Part shown: piece after piece, positions 1 through 7,983 of the stretch
Position numbering within the stretch: the first letter of the stretch is position 1
Layout of the letters: the number at the start of each line of letters is the position of its first letter
Assembly (NCBI GenBank): GCA_902800435.1
Contig: CADCEQ010000017.1
Location: 1-47,110, forward strand
DNA length: 47,110 nt
Origin: an uncultured Prevotellaceae bacterium
GTDB lineage: Bacteria > Bacteroidota > Bacteroidia > Bacteroidales > Bacteroidaceae
Reading direction: 5' to 3'
Program-made: the position numbers and the translations under genes
Notes under the pieces: generated by a model
Told to the model about the DNA's origin: nothing
The model's database searches: none
Seen by the model: the letters and a program-made list of their open reading frames with translations, nothing else

Positions 1-10
1 CGTATAAGGA

Positions 11-69
11 GTGAAGGAATGAAGGAATGAAGGAATGAAGGAATGAAGGAATGAAGGAGTGAAAGAGTG
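11..69 (+). repeat. Octanucleotide tandem array of start-stop units
   Basis: About seven copies of an 8-nt unit (ATGAAGGA, with GTG variants at the edges) run directly into the permease gene. ATG or GTG triplets fall every 8 nt at 11, 19, 27, 35, 43, 51, 59 and 67. From each of 11 to 59 the reading is Met-Lys-Glu (or variant) followed by TGA, and that TGA overlaps the next start by the ATGA pattern. Only the GTG at 67 opens into a long frame. The units also contain AAGGA, which resembles a Shine-Dalgarno core. Simple arrays of this kind change copy number by slippage; any effect on permease translation is inference. Confidence 0.85.
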
Positions 70-924
70 AAAGAAGAAAAAGATACATATTGGACAACGG
101 AGATCTCTCCGACTACTTTTGCAAAGGGTTTGGGACTGAAAGAACTCTGGCAGAAGAAATATCTCATCTGGCTGTTTATCAAACGGGCTATTACCGTACA
201 ATGCAAGCAGACCATTTTCGGCATGGGGTGGTATTTCATCTCTCCGCTATTCACGATGTTCATGTATATCGTGGTGTTCGGTCGTATAGCCGGCATCCCG
301 ACCGATGATATCCCTCAGCCTGTCTTCTACCTGAGCGGTATCTGTCTTTGGGAGTATTTCTCCACCTGTCTGACGGAGGCGGCAAGCACCTTCCAGACCA
401 ACGCAAGTCTGTTCGGAAAAGTCTATTTCCCCCGTTTGGTCATGCCGGTATCCAAAGTGATATCCAAACTCTTCCGTTTTACATTGCAGTTAGGCACATT
501 CATCATCGTCTATCTGATCTTTGTCTGGAAAGGAGTCCATCTCCGTCCGAACGCATACCTATTACTCTTCCCTGTGCTAATCTTCATGATTCAATGTCTG
601 GCTTTGGGGTTGGGGCTGATCATCTCGTCGTTGACCACCAAATACCGTGACCTAATCAATTTCTTCGGAGTCTTCGTATCCCTATGGATGTACGCGACGC
701 CAATCGTTTATCCGCTGAGTTATGTAACAAACCCGACCTTGCATAAGATCATGCTTTTCAATCCGATGACGGCTATCATTGAGACCTTTAAATACGGTGC
801 TTTCGGTGCCGGACAGTTCTCCTGGTCGTCCCTTGGCTTCAGCGCGGCATGTATAGCTATATTGCTGTTTATCGGCATCGCGATGTTTAATCGAAAGCAG
901 AAATATTTTATTGACACGATATAA
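67..924 (+). CDS. ABC-2 type polysaccharide/O-antigen export permease
   Basis: The 285-aa product resembles the Wzm/TagG-like permease family, which exports lipid-linked polysaccharide across the inner membrane with a partner ATPase. About six hydrophobic segments are visible, and the N-terminal part (IKRAITVQCKQTIFGMGWYF, then a first membrane helix with FGRIAG) is typical. The GTG at 67 is used because every earlier start in the array hits a stop within four codons. The ATPase partner is not downstream and would have to lie left of the window or elsewhere. The gene looks less GC-rich than gmd and fcl, so it may have a different history. Confidence 0.85.
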   Translation: MKEEKDTYWTTEISPTTFAKGLGLKELWQKKYLIWLFIKRAITVQCKQTIFGMGWYFISPLFTMFMYIVVFGRIAGIPTDDIPQPVFYLSGICLWEYFSTCLTEAASTFQTNASLFGKVYFPRLVMPVSKVISKLFRFTLQLGTFIIVYLIFVWKGVHLRPNAYLLLFPVLIFMIQCLALGLGLIISSLTTKYRDLINFFGVFVSLWMYATPIVYPLSYVTNPTLHKIMLFNPMTAIIETFKYGAFGAGQFSWSSLGFSAACIAILLFIGIAMFNRKQKYFIDTI

Positions 925-944
925 ATTTATTTAACCCGATCAAT

Positions 945-1040
945 ATGAAAGAGTACCAATTGAAAACCAAGATGAAGTCCTATCAGTGGGACGAGTTGTC
1001 TGAAGAACAGCGCATCAAGCAGTTCAGCGGAGAGTCATAA
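945..1040 (+). CDS. Short 31-aa ORF of unknown function
   Basis: An ATG 20 nt after the permease stop opens a 31-codon frame (begins [11 protein letters not shown], ends QFSGES, TAA at 1038-1040). The middle stretch [15 protein letters not shown] is charged and looks helical. It has no signal peptide or membrane segment. It could be a genuine small protein, the remnant start of a larger lost gene, or chance. No function is proposed. Confidence 0.35.
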   Translation: MKEYQLKTKMKSYQWDELSEEQRIKQFSGES

Positions 1041-1056
1041 CATTAAAACCGGAAAC

Positions 1057-1076
1057 TCGATATTTCGAAACATCGA
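1057..1076. promoter_or_regulatory. 20-bp interrupted dyad upstream of gmd
   Basis: TCGATATTTCGAAACATCGA is a 20-nt dyad with one mismatched pair (arms TCGAT/ATCGA around TTTCGAAA). It ends 19 nt before the gmd start. It has the size of a transcription-factor site, but no TAnnTTTG element was found next to it, so an operator role is inference. Confidence 0.35.
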
Positions 1077-1095
1077 AAGAAGAAAAAAACAAAAT

Positions 1096-2190
1096 ATGGA
1101 AGAAAAGAAAGTTGCCCTTATTACCGGTATCACGGGCCAGGACGGAAGCTACCTGGCTGAGTTTCTCATTGAGAAAGGCTACGAGGTTCACGGCCTCATG
1201 CGCCGTTCGTCGTCGTTCAACACCGCCCGCATCGAGCATCTGTACCTCGACGAGTGGGTGCGCGACATGAAGAAGGCCCGACTGGTCAACCTGCACTGGG
1301 CCGACATGACCGACTCGTCGTCGCTCGTACGCGTCATCTCGAAGGTGCGCCCGACGGAAATCTATAACCTCGCCGCACAGAGCCACGTGAAGGTATCGTT
1401 CGACGTGCCCGAATACACCGCCGACACCGATGCCAACGGCGTGCTGCGCCTACTGGAGGCCGTGCGCATCTGCGGACTGGCCGAGACGTGCCGCATCTAC
1501 CAGGCCTCGACATCCGAGCTCTACGGCAAGGTGCAGGAGGTGCCCCAGTCGGAGACGACGCCCTTCTACCCCCGTTCGCCATACGCCGTGGCCAAGCTCT
1601 ACGGCTTCTGGATTATGAAGAACTACCGCGAGTCGTACAATATGTTCTGCTGCAACGGCATCCTGTTCAACCACGAGTCGGAGCGCCGCGGCGAGACCTT
1701 CGTCACCCGCAAGATCACGCTGGCCGCCGCCCGCATAGCCCAGGGATATCAGGACAAACTCTATCTCGGCAACCTGAACTCGCTGCGCGACTGGGGCTAC
1801 GCCAAGGACTACATCGAGTGTATGTGGCTCATTCTGCAGCAGCCCGAGCCCGACGACTTCGTCATTGCCACCGGCGAGTACCACACCGTGCGCGAGTTCT
1901 GCACGCTGGCATTCAAGGAAGTGGGCATCGAACTGGAGTGGCGCGGCGACGGCATCGACGAGAAGGGCTACGACAAGGCTACGGGCAAGTCGCTGGTCGA
2001 GGTCGACCCGAAGTACTTCCGCCCCGCTGAGGTCGACCAGCTGCTCGGCAATCCCGCCAAGGCCAAGGCCAAGCTGGGCTGGAACCCGCAGAAGACGTCG
2101 TTCGAGGATCTGGTGAAGATCATGGTACGCCACGACATGAAGTTCGTGAAGAAGTTGTTCATCAAAGCACACATGGACGATGCTCAGTAA
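1096..2190 (+). CDS. gmd: GDP-mannose 4,6-dehydratase
   Basis: Converts GDP-D-mannose to GDP-4-keto-6-deoxy-D-mannose, the first step of GDP-L-fucose synthesis, in the cytoplasm. The 364-aa extended short-chain dehydrogenase has the Rossmann motif [10 protein letters not shown] (residues 11-20), the NLAAQSHV stretch near 91-98, an ASTSELYG catalytic segment near 137-144 and the YxxxK pair as Y163 and K167 in SPYAVAKLY. Length is normal for the family. Its stop overlaps the start of the next gene, which carries out the following step, so the two are probably translationally coupled. The sugar probably feeds capsule or surface-glycoprotein fucosylation, consistent with the export permease upstream. 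Confidence 0.97.
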   Translation: MEEKKVALITGITGQDGSYLAEFLIEKGYEVHGLMRRSSSFNTARIEHLYLDEWVRDMKKARLVNLHWADMTDSSSLVRVISKVRPTEIYNLAAQSHVKVSFDVPEYTADTDANGVLRLLEAVRICGLAETCRIYQASTSELYGKVQEVPQSETTPFYPRSPYAVAKLYGFWIMKNYRESYNMFCCNGILFNHESERRGETFVTRKITLAAARIAQGYQDKLYLGNLNSLRDWGYAKDYIECMWLILQQPEPDDFVIATGEYHTVREFCTLAFKEVGIELEWRGDGIDEKGYDKATGKSLVEVDPKYFRPAEVDQLLGNPAKAKAKLGWNPQKTSFEDLVKIMVRHDMKFVKKLFIKAHMDDAQ

Positions 2191-3370
2191 GGACAGCAAG
2201 ATATATGTGGCAGGCCACCGCGGACTGGTGGGCTCGGCCATCTGGAACAACCTGCAGCAGCGAGGCTACACTAACCTCGTGGGTCGCACGCACAAGGAAC
2301 TGGACCTGACCGACCAGGTGGCCGTCAGGCAGTTCTTCGACGAGGAGCGCCCCGACGCCGTTGTGCTGGCAGCCGCCTTCGTGGGCGGTATCATGGCCAA
2401 CTCGCTCTACCGCGCTGACTTCATCATGATGAACATGAAGATTCAGTGCAACGTCATCTCGGAGTCCTACGCCCACGGGGTTAGGAAGCTACTGTTCCTC
2501 GGTTCGACTTGCATCTACCCGAAGAACGCGCCCCAGCCCATGAAGGAGGACTGCCTGCTGACGTCGCCCCTGGAGTACACTAACGAAGAGTATGCCATCG
2601 CCAAGATTGCCGGGCTGAAGATGTGCGAGTCGTACAACCTGCAGTACGGCACCAACTACATCGCCGTGATGCCGACGAACCTCTACGGTCCCAACGACAA
2701 CTTCCACTTAGAGAACTCGCACGTCATGCCCGCCATGATGCGCAAGGTCTATCTGGCCAAGCTGATTCACGACGGCGACTGGCAGGCCATACGCCGCGAC
2801 CTCGACATCAGGCCGGTGGAGGGCTTTAATGGCGCTTCACGAGATAACGACATACTTGACGTGCTGGCGAAGTACGGTATATATAATAATAAGGTGGTGC
2901 TCTGGGGCACGGGCACGCCGCTGCGCGAGTTCCTCTGGAGCGAGGATATGGCCGACGCCTCTGTCCACGTGCTTCTGAATGTCGATTTCAGCGACATCAT
3001 CGGCATCGAGAAGTACTCAAGCGTTCACTACGGCGCGGCCACCGACGGAGCCGTCGACCGCAACCACTCGGCCGGTCGCGGTGGAGCCATCCCCAAGCTG
3101 GGCGAAATCCGCAACTGCCACATCAACGTGGGCACAGGCAAGGAGCTGACCATCCGCCAGCTGTCAGAGCTGGTGGTCAAGGCCGTTGGCTTCGAGGGCA
3201 CCGTTGAGTTCGACGCCACCAAGCCCGACGGCACCATGCGCAAGCTCATCGACGTCGAGAAGCTGCACTCACTTGGCTGGACTCACAAGGTGGAGATTGA
3301 GGACGGCGTTAACCGCCTGTTCCAATGGTACAAGGAATCACTAAACACTAAACTAAACTCTAAACACTAA
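2180..3370 (+). CDS. fcl: GDP-L-fucose synthase (epimerase/reductase)
   Basis: NADPH-dependent epimerase-reductase that makes GDP-L-fucose from the Gmd product. N-terminal nucleotide-binding motif [10 protein letters not shown], the family signature [13 protein letters not shown], and a catalytic YxxxK in YAIAKIAG are visible. At 396 aa it is longer than the roughly 320-aa enterobacterial enzyme. Extra segments lie around residues 195-240 ([19 protein letters not shown]) and 275-310 (including [10 protein letters not shown]). The last ten residues ([10 protein letters not shown]) are encoded by the beginning of a CTAAACA-type simple array, so the tail may be repeat-derived. The ATG lies inside the last codons of gmd (11-nt overlap). 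Confidence 0.95.
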   Translation: MLSKDSKIYVAGHRGLVGSAIWNNLQQRGYTNLVGRTHKELDLTDQVAVRQFFDEERPDAVVLAAAFVGGIMANSLYRADFIMMNMKIQCNVISESYAHGVRKLLFLGSTCIYPKNAPQPMKEDCLLTSPLEYTNEEYAIAKIAGLKMCESYNLQYGTNYIAVMPTNLYGPNDNFHLENSHVMPAMMRKVYLAKLIHDGDWQAIRRDLDIRPVEGFNGASRDNDILDVLAKYGIYNNKVVLWGTGTPLREFLWSEDMADASVHVLLNVDFSDIIGIEKYSSVHYGAATDGAVDRNHSAGRGGAIPKLGEIRNCHINVGTGKELTIRQLSELVVKAVGFEGTVEFDATKPDGTMRKLIDVEKLHSLGWTHKVEIEDGVNRLFQWYKESLNTKLNSKH

Positions 3371-3398
3371 ACACTAAACATAAAACATAAAACAAAAC
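3342..3398 (+). repeat. CTAAACA/AACATAAA simple tandem array
   Basis: A degenerate A-rich array (units such as aacactaa, aaacataa) runs from the last codons of fcl to the start of the next gene. It provides the end of the fcl reading frame and fills the whole spacer. No promoter is visible in it. Confidence 0.7.
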
Positions 3399-3983
3399 AT
3401 GACAAGCAACAACACAATCATTGGTTCCAAGATTAAGGGAATCAGAGAGACAAAGAACCTCAGCATTGAGGAGATTGCCGAGCGTAGCGGTCTGTCGGTT
3501 GAGCAGATTACATCTATCGAGAACGACCAGAACCTGCCGTCGTTAGGGCCGCTGATTAAGATTGCCCGCGCCTTAGGCGTACGCTTAGGCACATTCCTCG
3601 ACGACAGCGACGCCCTGGGGCCTGTGGTGACACGCGCCGCCGACCGTGAGCGCGACAGCAGCATCAGCTTCTCGAACGGCGCCACCGATGCCCGCAAGCA
3701 CATGGAGTATCACCCCCTGGCCCAACAGAAGACTGGCCGTCACATGGAGCCGTTCATCATCGACATCAACCCCAACGGCCAGCAGGAGTACCAGCTTTCG
3801 GCCCACGAGGGCGAGGAGTTCATCTACGTCATGAGCGGCGAGGTGGAGATTGCCTACGGCAAGGAGACCTACACGCTGAAGGAGGGTGACAGCATCTTCT
3901 ACGACAGCATCGTGAAGCACCACGTACACGGTGCCGCCGGCAAAAGTGCAAAAATCCTGGCCGTTGTATATATCCCGTTCTAA
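3399..3983 (+). CDS. XRE-family regulator with C-terminal cupin domain
   Basis: The 194-aa protein has an N-terminal helix-turn-helix of the Cro/C1 type (about residues 8-66: IKGIRETKNLSIEEIAERSG, then IKIARALGV) and a C-terminal cupin barrel (about 115-190: EGEEFIYVMSGEVEIAYG, then GDSIFYDSIVKHHVHG). Such fusions usually bind a small ligand in the cupin and control neighbouring metabolic genes. It sits 12 nt upstream of an acyl-CoA ligase. Proteins of this type are often paired with AMP-forming ligases in Bacteroidales, so control of that gene or sensing of its substrate is the likely role. The ligand is unknown. Confidence 0.9.
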   Translation: MTSNNTIIGSKIKGIRETKNLSIEEIAERSGLSVEQITSIENDQNLPSLGPLIKIARALGVRLGTFLDDSDALGPVVTRAADRERDSSISFSNGATDARKHMEYHPLAQQKTGRHMEPFIIDINPNGQQEYQLSAHEGEEFIYVMSGEVEIAYGKETYTLKEGDSIFYDSIVKHHVHGAAGKSAKILAVVYIPF

Positions 3984-3995
3984 GAGACTATTCTA

Positions 3996-5774
3996 ATGGA
4001 AAGAAAAGACATAAACACCAAAGTAACCACTCCCCTCCCTCACAGGGAGGGGCCGGGGGTGAGTCGTTTAGACATGGCAGGCAGACCCCTGCCAGACAGA
4101 ACATATCCTGCTGAGACCGGCAGCGACGGCTACCAGCTCTGGGAGCGCACCCTCGGCGAGTGGCTCGAGCACTGGGCCAAGACCACGCCCGACAAGGAGT
4201 ACATCGTTTACAGCGACCGCAACCTGCGCTTCACCTGGTCGAAGTTCAACGAGCGCGTCGACAACCTGGCCAAGGGCCTCATCGCCATCGGCGTGAAAAA
4301 AGGCTCGAACGTCGGCATCTGGGCCACGAACGTGCCCGACTGGCTGACGTTCCTCTACGCCACAGCCAAGATCGGCGCCGTACTGGTGACGGTAAACACC
4401 AACTACAAGCAGAACGAGCTGGAGTATCTCTGCAAGGACTCCGACATGGAGGTGCTCTGCATTACCGACGGCACGTGGGACTGTAACTACGTCACCTACA
4501 CCATGCTGCCCGAGCTGAAGACCTGCGAGCGCGGCCATCTGAACAGCGAACGGTTCCCCTACCTGAAGAGCGTTGTTTACATCGGCATGGAGAAGTATCG
4601 CGGCATGTACAACACCGCCGAGCTGCTGCTCCTTGGCCAGAACATCGAGGACGAGACGCTCAACGAAATGAAAAGCAAGGTTAATTGCTACGACGTCTGC
4701 AACATGCAGTACACCAGCGGCACGACGGGCTTCCCCAAGGGCGTGATGCTCACCCACTACGGCATTGCTAACGACGGCTACTTCACTGGCGAGAACATGG
4801 GCTTCACCCAAGACGACAAGCTCTGTGTCTGCGTGCCCCTGTTCCACTGCTTCGGCGTGGTGCTGGCCACGATGAACTGCCTCACCCACGGCTGTACGGA
4901 GGTGATGGTCGAGAAGTTCGACCCGCTCGTCGTGCTGGCCTCTATACATAAAGAGCGGTGTACGGCGGTCTACGGCGTGCCGACGATGTTCATAGCCGAG
5001 CTGAACCACCCGATGTTTGACATGTTCGACCTCACCTGCCTGCGCACGGGTATCATGGCCGGCAGTCTCTGCCCCGTGGAGTTGATGAAGCAGGTCTCGG
5101 AGAAGATGTACATGACCATCACGTCGGTCTACGGACTGACGGAGTCGTCGCCCGGCATGACGCAGACCTGCCTGAACGACACGTTCGAGCAGCGCTGCAC
5201 CACCGTTGGCCGCGACTTCCCGTTTGTCGACGTGAAGGTGCTCGACCCCGAGACCGGCGAGGAGTGCCCCGTCGGCGTGCAGGGCGAGATGTGCTGCAAG
5301 GGCTTCAACGTGATGAAGGGTTACTATAAGAACCCCGAGGCCACGGCCGAGGTCATCGACAAGAACGGCTACCTCCACTCTGGCGACCTGGGCGTGAAGG
5401 ACAAGCAGGGCTTCTACAAGATAACGGGCCGCATCAAGGACATGATTATTCGCGGCGGCGAGAACATCTATCCGCGCGAGATTGAGGAGTTCCTCTACCA
5501 CATGCCCGGCATACGCGACGTACAGGTGGCTGCCGTGCCGTCGAAGAAGTACGGCGAGGCCGTCGGCGCCTTCATCATCCTGGAGGAGGGTGTGAAGATG
5601 ACGCCCGAGGACGTGCAGCTGTTCTGTCGCGGCAAGATAGCCCGCTACAAGATTCCTAAGTACGTCTTCTTCATCGACCAGTTCCCGCTGACCGGCTCGG
5701 GCAAGATCCAGAAGTTCAAGCTGAAGGAGATGAGCCTCGAACTGTGCCGCCAGCAGGGCATCGAGGTTGTCTAA
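3996..5774 (+). CDS. AMP-forming acyl-CoA synthetase
   Basis: Activates a carboxylic acid, probably a medium- or long-chain fatty acid, to acyl-CoA through an acyl-adenylate. The ANL-family motifs are present in order: P-loop [19 protein letters not shown], the hinge region [20 protein letters not shown], and the C-terminal lysine in GSGKIQKFK. The frame opens at 3996 (592 aa), but residues 1-26 are encoded across the GC-rich hairpin repeat and look unlike the family. The ATG at 4074 ([12 protein letters not shown], 566 aa) is the more likely start. It lies between the XRE-cupin gene and thrC on the same strand. The exact substrate cannot be read from sequence. Confidence 0.9.
   Translation: MERKDINTKVTTPLPHREGPGVSRLDMAGRPLPDRTYPAETGSDGYQLWERTLGEWLEHWAKTTPDKEYIVYSDRNLRFTWSKFNERVDNLAKGLIAIGVKKGSNVGIWATNVPDWLTFLYATAKIGAVLVTVNTNYKQNELEYLCKDSDMEVLCITDGTWDCNYVTYTMLPELKTCERGHLNSERFPYLKSVVYIGMEKYRGMYNTAELLLLGQNIEDETLNEMKSKVNCYDVCNMQYTSGTTGFPKGVMLTHYGIANDGYFTGENMGFTQDDKLCVCVPLFHCFGVVLATMNCLTHGCTEVMVEKFDPLVVLASIHKERCTAVYGVPTMFIAELNHPMFDMFDLTCLRTGIMAGSLCPVELMKQVSEKMYMTITSVYGLTESSPGMTQTCLNDTFEQRCTTVGRDFPFVDVKVLDPETGEECPVGVQGEMCCKGFNVMKGYYKNPEATAEVIDKNGYLHSGDLGVKDKQGFYKITGRIKDMIIRGGENIYPREIEEFLYHMPGIRDVQVAAVPSKKYGEAVGAFIILEEGVKMTPEDVQLFCRGKIARYKIPKYVFFIDQFPLTGSGKIQKFKLKEMSLELCRQQGIEVV
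4032..4052. repeat. Perfect GC-rich hairpin repeat (9-bp stem, 3-nt loop)
   Basis: The sequence at 4032-4040 is exactly complementary to 4044-4052 around the loop CAC, and a G-rich tail (GCCGGGGGTGAGT) follows. This resembles a GC-rich palindromic repeat common between genes in Prevotella and its relatives. It lies inside the upstream part of the ligase frame, before the likely true start at 4074. Confidence 0.7.
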
Positions 5775-5810
5775 AACGAAAACGAACAATATTCACATTA
5801 CCAAATAGTT

Positions 5811-7115
5811 ATGAAGTACTACAGCACCAACGGAAACGCTCCGATTGCCGACCTGCACAAGGCGGTGGTAAAAGGACTGGCAGAGGACCGCGGTCTCTAC
5901 ATGCCACAGGAAATCAAGAAACTGCCGAAGGCCTTCTTCGACGACATTCAGGACATGACGTTCCAGAACATTGCCTACAACGTGGCCAGTGCCTTCTTCG
6001 GCGAAGACGTCGACCTCGATGCCCTGCAGGACATCGTCTACGACACGTTACAGTTTGACTGCCCTGTAGTGAAAGTCAAGGACAACATCTACTCACTGGA
6101 ACTGTTCCACGGCCCCACCCTCGCCTTCAAGGACGTCGGCGCACGCTTTATGGCCCGTCTGCTGCAGTACTTCATACGCATGGAGGGCAAGAGCGACCTG
6201 GTGAACGTCCTCGTAGCCACCTCTGGCGACACAGGCTCGGCTGTAGCCAACGGTTTCCTGGGCGTCGAGGGCATCCACGTCTACGTGCTCTACCCCAAGG
6301 GCAAGGTCAGCCCCATTCAGGAGTGCCAGTTCACGACGCTGGGCCAGAACATCACGGCTGTCGAGGTCGACGGCGTCTTCGACGACTGTCAGGCCCTGGT
6401 GAAGTCGGCCTTCATGGACGATGAGCTGAACAAGCACATGAAGCTCACGTCGGCCAACTCCATCAACGTGGCCCGGTTCCTGCCGCAGGCGTTCTACTAC
6501 TTCAACGCCTACGCCCGCATGAAGGCCTTGGGAAAGGCCGACGAACTGGTAATGTGCGTGCCTTCGGGCAACTTCGGCAACATCTGCGCCGCCCTCTTCG
6601 GCCACGAGATGGGATTGCCCGTCAAGCGGTTCATCGCTGCCAACAATGCCAATGACGTCTTCTATAACTATCTGCAGACGGGCAAGTACGAGCCAAAGCC
6701 GTCAGTACAGACGCTGGCCAACGCTATGGACGTGGGCGATCCCTCGAACTTCGCACGCATCTACGACCTCTACGGCAAGAGCCACGAGCGTATTGCAAGC
6801 CTCATCAGCGGGGCCACCTACAGCGACGACCAGATTCGCGAGACCATGCGCCAGTGCTACGCGGAGACGGGCTATGTGCTCGACCCCCACGGTGCCTGCG
6901 GCTATCAGGCCCTCGTCGACGGTCTGCAGGAGGGCGAGGTTGGCGTGTTCTGCGAGACGGCTCACCCAGCCAAGTTCAAGGAGAAGGTCGACGATATCCT
7001 TGGCATCGACGTCGAGATTCCCGAACGTCTGGCCGCCTTCATGCGCGGCGAGAAGCAGAGCGTCCCGATGACCAAGGAGTTCAGCGACTTCAAGCAGTAC
7101 CTGCTACAGCAGTAA
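5811..7115 (+). CDS. thrC: Threonine synthase
   Basis: PLP-dependent enzyme that converts O-phospho-L-homoserine to L-threonine. The 434-aa protein has the N-terminal MKYYSTNG and the PLP-lysine motif HGPTLAFKDVGARF (Lys107), followed by LVATSGDTGSAVANGF, which binds the cofactor phosphate. Length and domain order match the thrC class of Bacteroidetes. It follows the acyl-CoA ligase by 36 nt and may be the last gene of the + strand run. Downstream is a convergent pair of inverted 9-nt arrays. Confidence 0.96.
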   Translation: MKYYSTNGNAPIADLHKAVVKGLAEDRGLYMPQEIKKLPKAFFDDIQDMTFQNIAYNVASAFFGEDVDLDALQDIVYDTLQFDCPVVKVKDNIYSLELFHGPTLAFKDVGARFMARLLQYFIRMEGKSDLVNVLVATSGDTGSAVANGFLGVEGIHVYVLYPKGKVSPIQECQFTTLGQNITAVEVDGVFDDCQALVKSAFMDDELNKHMKLTSANSINVARFLPQAFYYFNAYARMKALGKADELVMCVPSGNFGNICAALFGHEMGLPVKRFIAANNANDVFYNYLQTGKYEPKPSVQTLANAMDVGDPSNFARIYDLYGKSHERIASLISGATYSDDQIRETMRQCYAETGYVLDPHGACGYQALVDGLQEGEVGVFCETAHPAKFKEKVDDILGIDVEIPERLAAFMRGEKQSVPMTKEFSDFKQYLLQQ

Positions 7116-7130
7116 GTGTTCAAGGAGGCA

Positions 7131-7258
7131 GGGAGTTCAAGGAGTTCAGGGAGTTCAAGACGTATGTGTATTGACTCCATAATACCAAACAAAAAAGGAA
7201 TACGAGAACTTCAAGTAATGTCTTGAACTCCTTGAACTCCCTGAACTCCTTGAACTCC
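7131..7258. repeat. Inverted pair of 9-nt tandem arrays (GGAGTTCAA) between thrC and queC
   Basis: Three units of GGAGTTCAA/G at about 7131-7159 are answered by about four reverse-complement units (TTGAACTCC) at 7221-7258. Aligned as 7131-7159 against 7230-7258, the arms pair almost perfectly around a spacer of about 70 nt. The two genes converge here, so a long hairpin could stop transcription from either side. That role is inference; no intrinsic terminator of normal form is seen in the gap. Confidence 0.75.
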
Positions 7259-7263
7259 TTTTC

Positions 7264-7923
7264 TTATTCTTCACCCTCATACTCCGTCGGGTCGTCGATA
7301 CCCGCCTCAGCCAACGCTTCGCGCCGCTCGACGCATGTGCCGCAGCGGCCGCAGTGGCGCTCGCCGCCTTTATAGCACGACCATGTTTCGGCGTAGTCGA
7401 TGCCTAATTCGCGTCCTCGGGCGGCAATCTGGGCTTTTGTCAGGCTGGTAAACGGACAGAGCAGCGTGATGCCGGGAAATGTTCCCGTGCGGGCCGCCTC
7501 GCTCATGGCCGCCACAAACTCCGGCCGGCAGTCGGGGTAGATGGTGTGGTCGCCACCGTGATTGGCCATCATCACATGCTTCAGCCCACGGCTCTCGGCC
7601 AGTCCGATGGCCACCGAGAGCATGATACCATTGCGGAAGGGCACGACGGTCGACTTCATGTTGTCGTCAGCATAATGGCCCTCGGGAATAGCGTCGGCCC
7701 CCTGCAGAAGCGAACTTTCGAAATACTGCGCCATAAACTGCAGGGGTATCACCAGATGCTCAATGCCCAGCCGCTCGCAATGCAGCCGGGCAAAGGGAAT
7801 CTCACGCGCATTGTGGTTCGAGCCATAGTCGAACGAGACGGCCAGCGCTATGCGTTCCTGCTGGTCGTAGAGCAGCGTCACGGAATCCATGCCGCCGCTG
7901 AGAATAATCACCGAGTCTTTCAT
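7264..7923 (-). CDS. queC: 7-cyano-7-deazaguanine synthase
   Basis: Makes preQ0 from 7-carboxy-7-deazaguanine with ATP and ammonia, on the way to queuosine in tRNA. The PP-loop ATP site SGGMDSVTLLYD lies at the N-terminus, and the C-terminal zinc site has four cysteines (SCYKGG, then HCGRCGTC). The frame is open to an ATG at 7983, but family members begin next to the PP-loop, so the ATG at 7923 (MKDSVIILSGGMDS, about 219 aa) is preferred. The extra 20 codons overlap a TACTTTTG promoter-like element. It is the only queuosine gene in the window. Confidence 0.93.
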   Translation of the reverse strand: MKDSVIILSGGMDSVTLLYDQQERIALAVSFDYGSNHNAREIPFARLHCERLGIEHLVIPLQFMAQYFESSLLQGADAIPEGHYADDNMKSTVVPFRNGIMLSVAIGLAESRGLKHVMMANHGGDHTIYPDCRPEFVAAMSEAARTGTFPGITLLCPFTSLTKAQIAARGRELGIDYAETWSCYKGGERHCGRCGTCVERREALAEAGIDDPTEYEGEE

Positions 7924-7931
7924 TTCGTCGG

Positions 7932-7939
7932 CAAAAGTA
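7932..7939 (-). promoter_or_regulatory. TAnnTTTG-like element before queC
   Basis: On the - strand TACTTTTG matches the Bacteroidetes -7 form and ends 8 nt before the preferred queC ATG at 7923. No clear TTTG is seen about 20 nt further upstream. If real, the transcript would have almost no leader. Confidence 0.35.
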
Positions 7940-7983
7940 CGAATAATCTGCGACATGTCATTGCTTTTTCGCATTATTAACAC

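Noticed and set aside
4068..5789. Long - strand open frame (573 codons) opposite the acyl-CoA ligase, and similar long frames opposite gmd, GH43 and the pump gene
   Set aside because: They are low-complexity, Ala/Arg/Leu/His/Val-rich shadows in GC-rich genes with no family motifs, while the other strand has clear domains.
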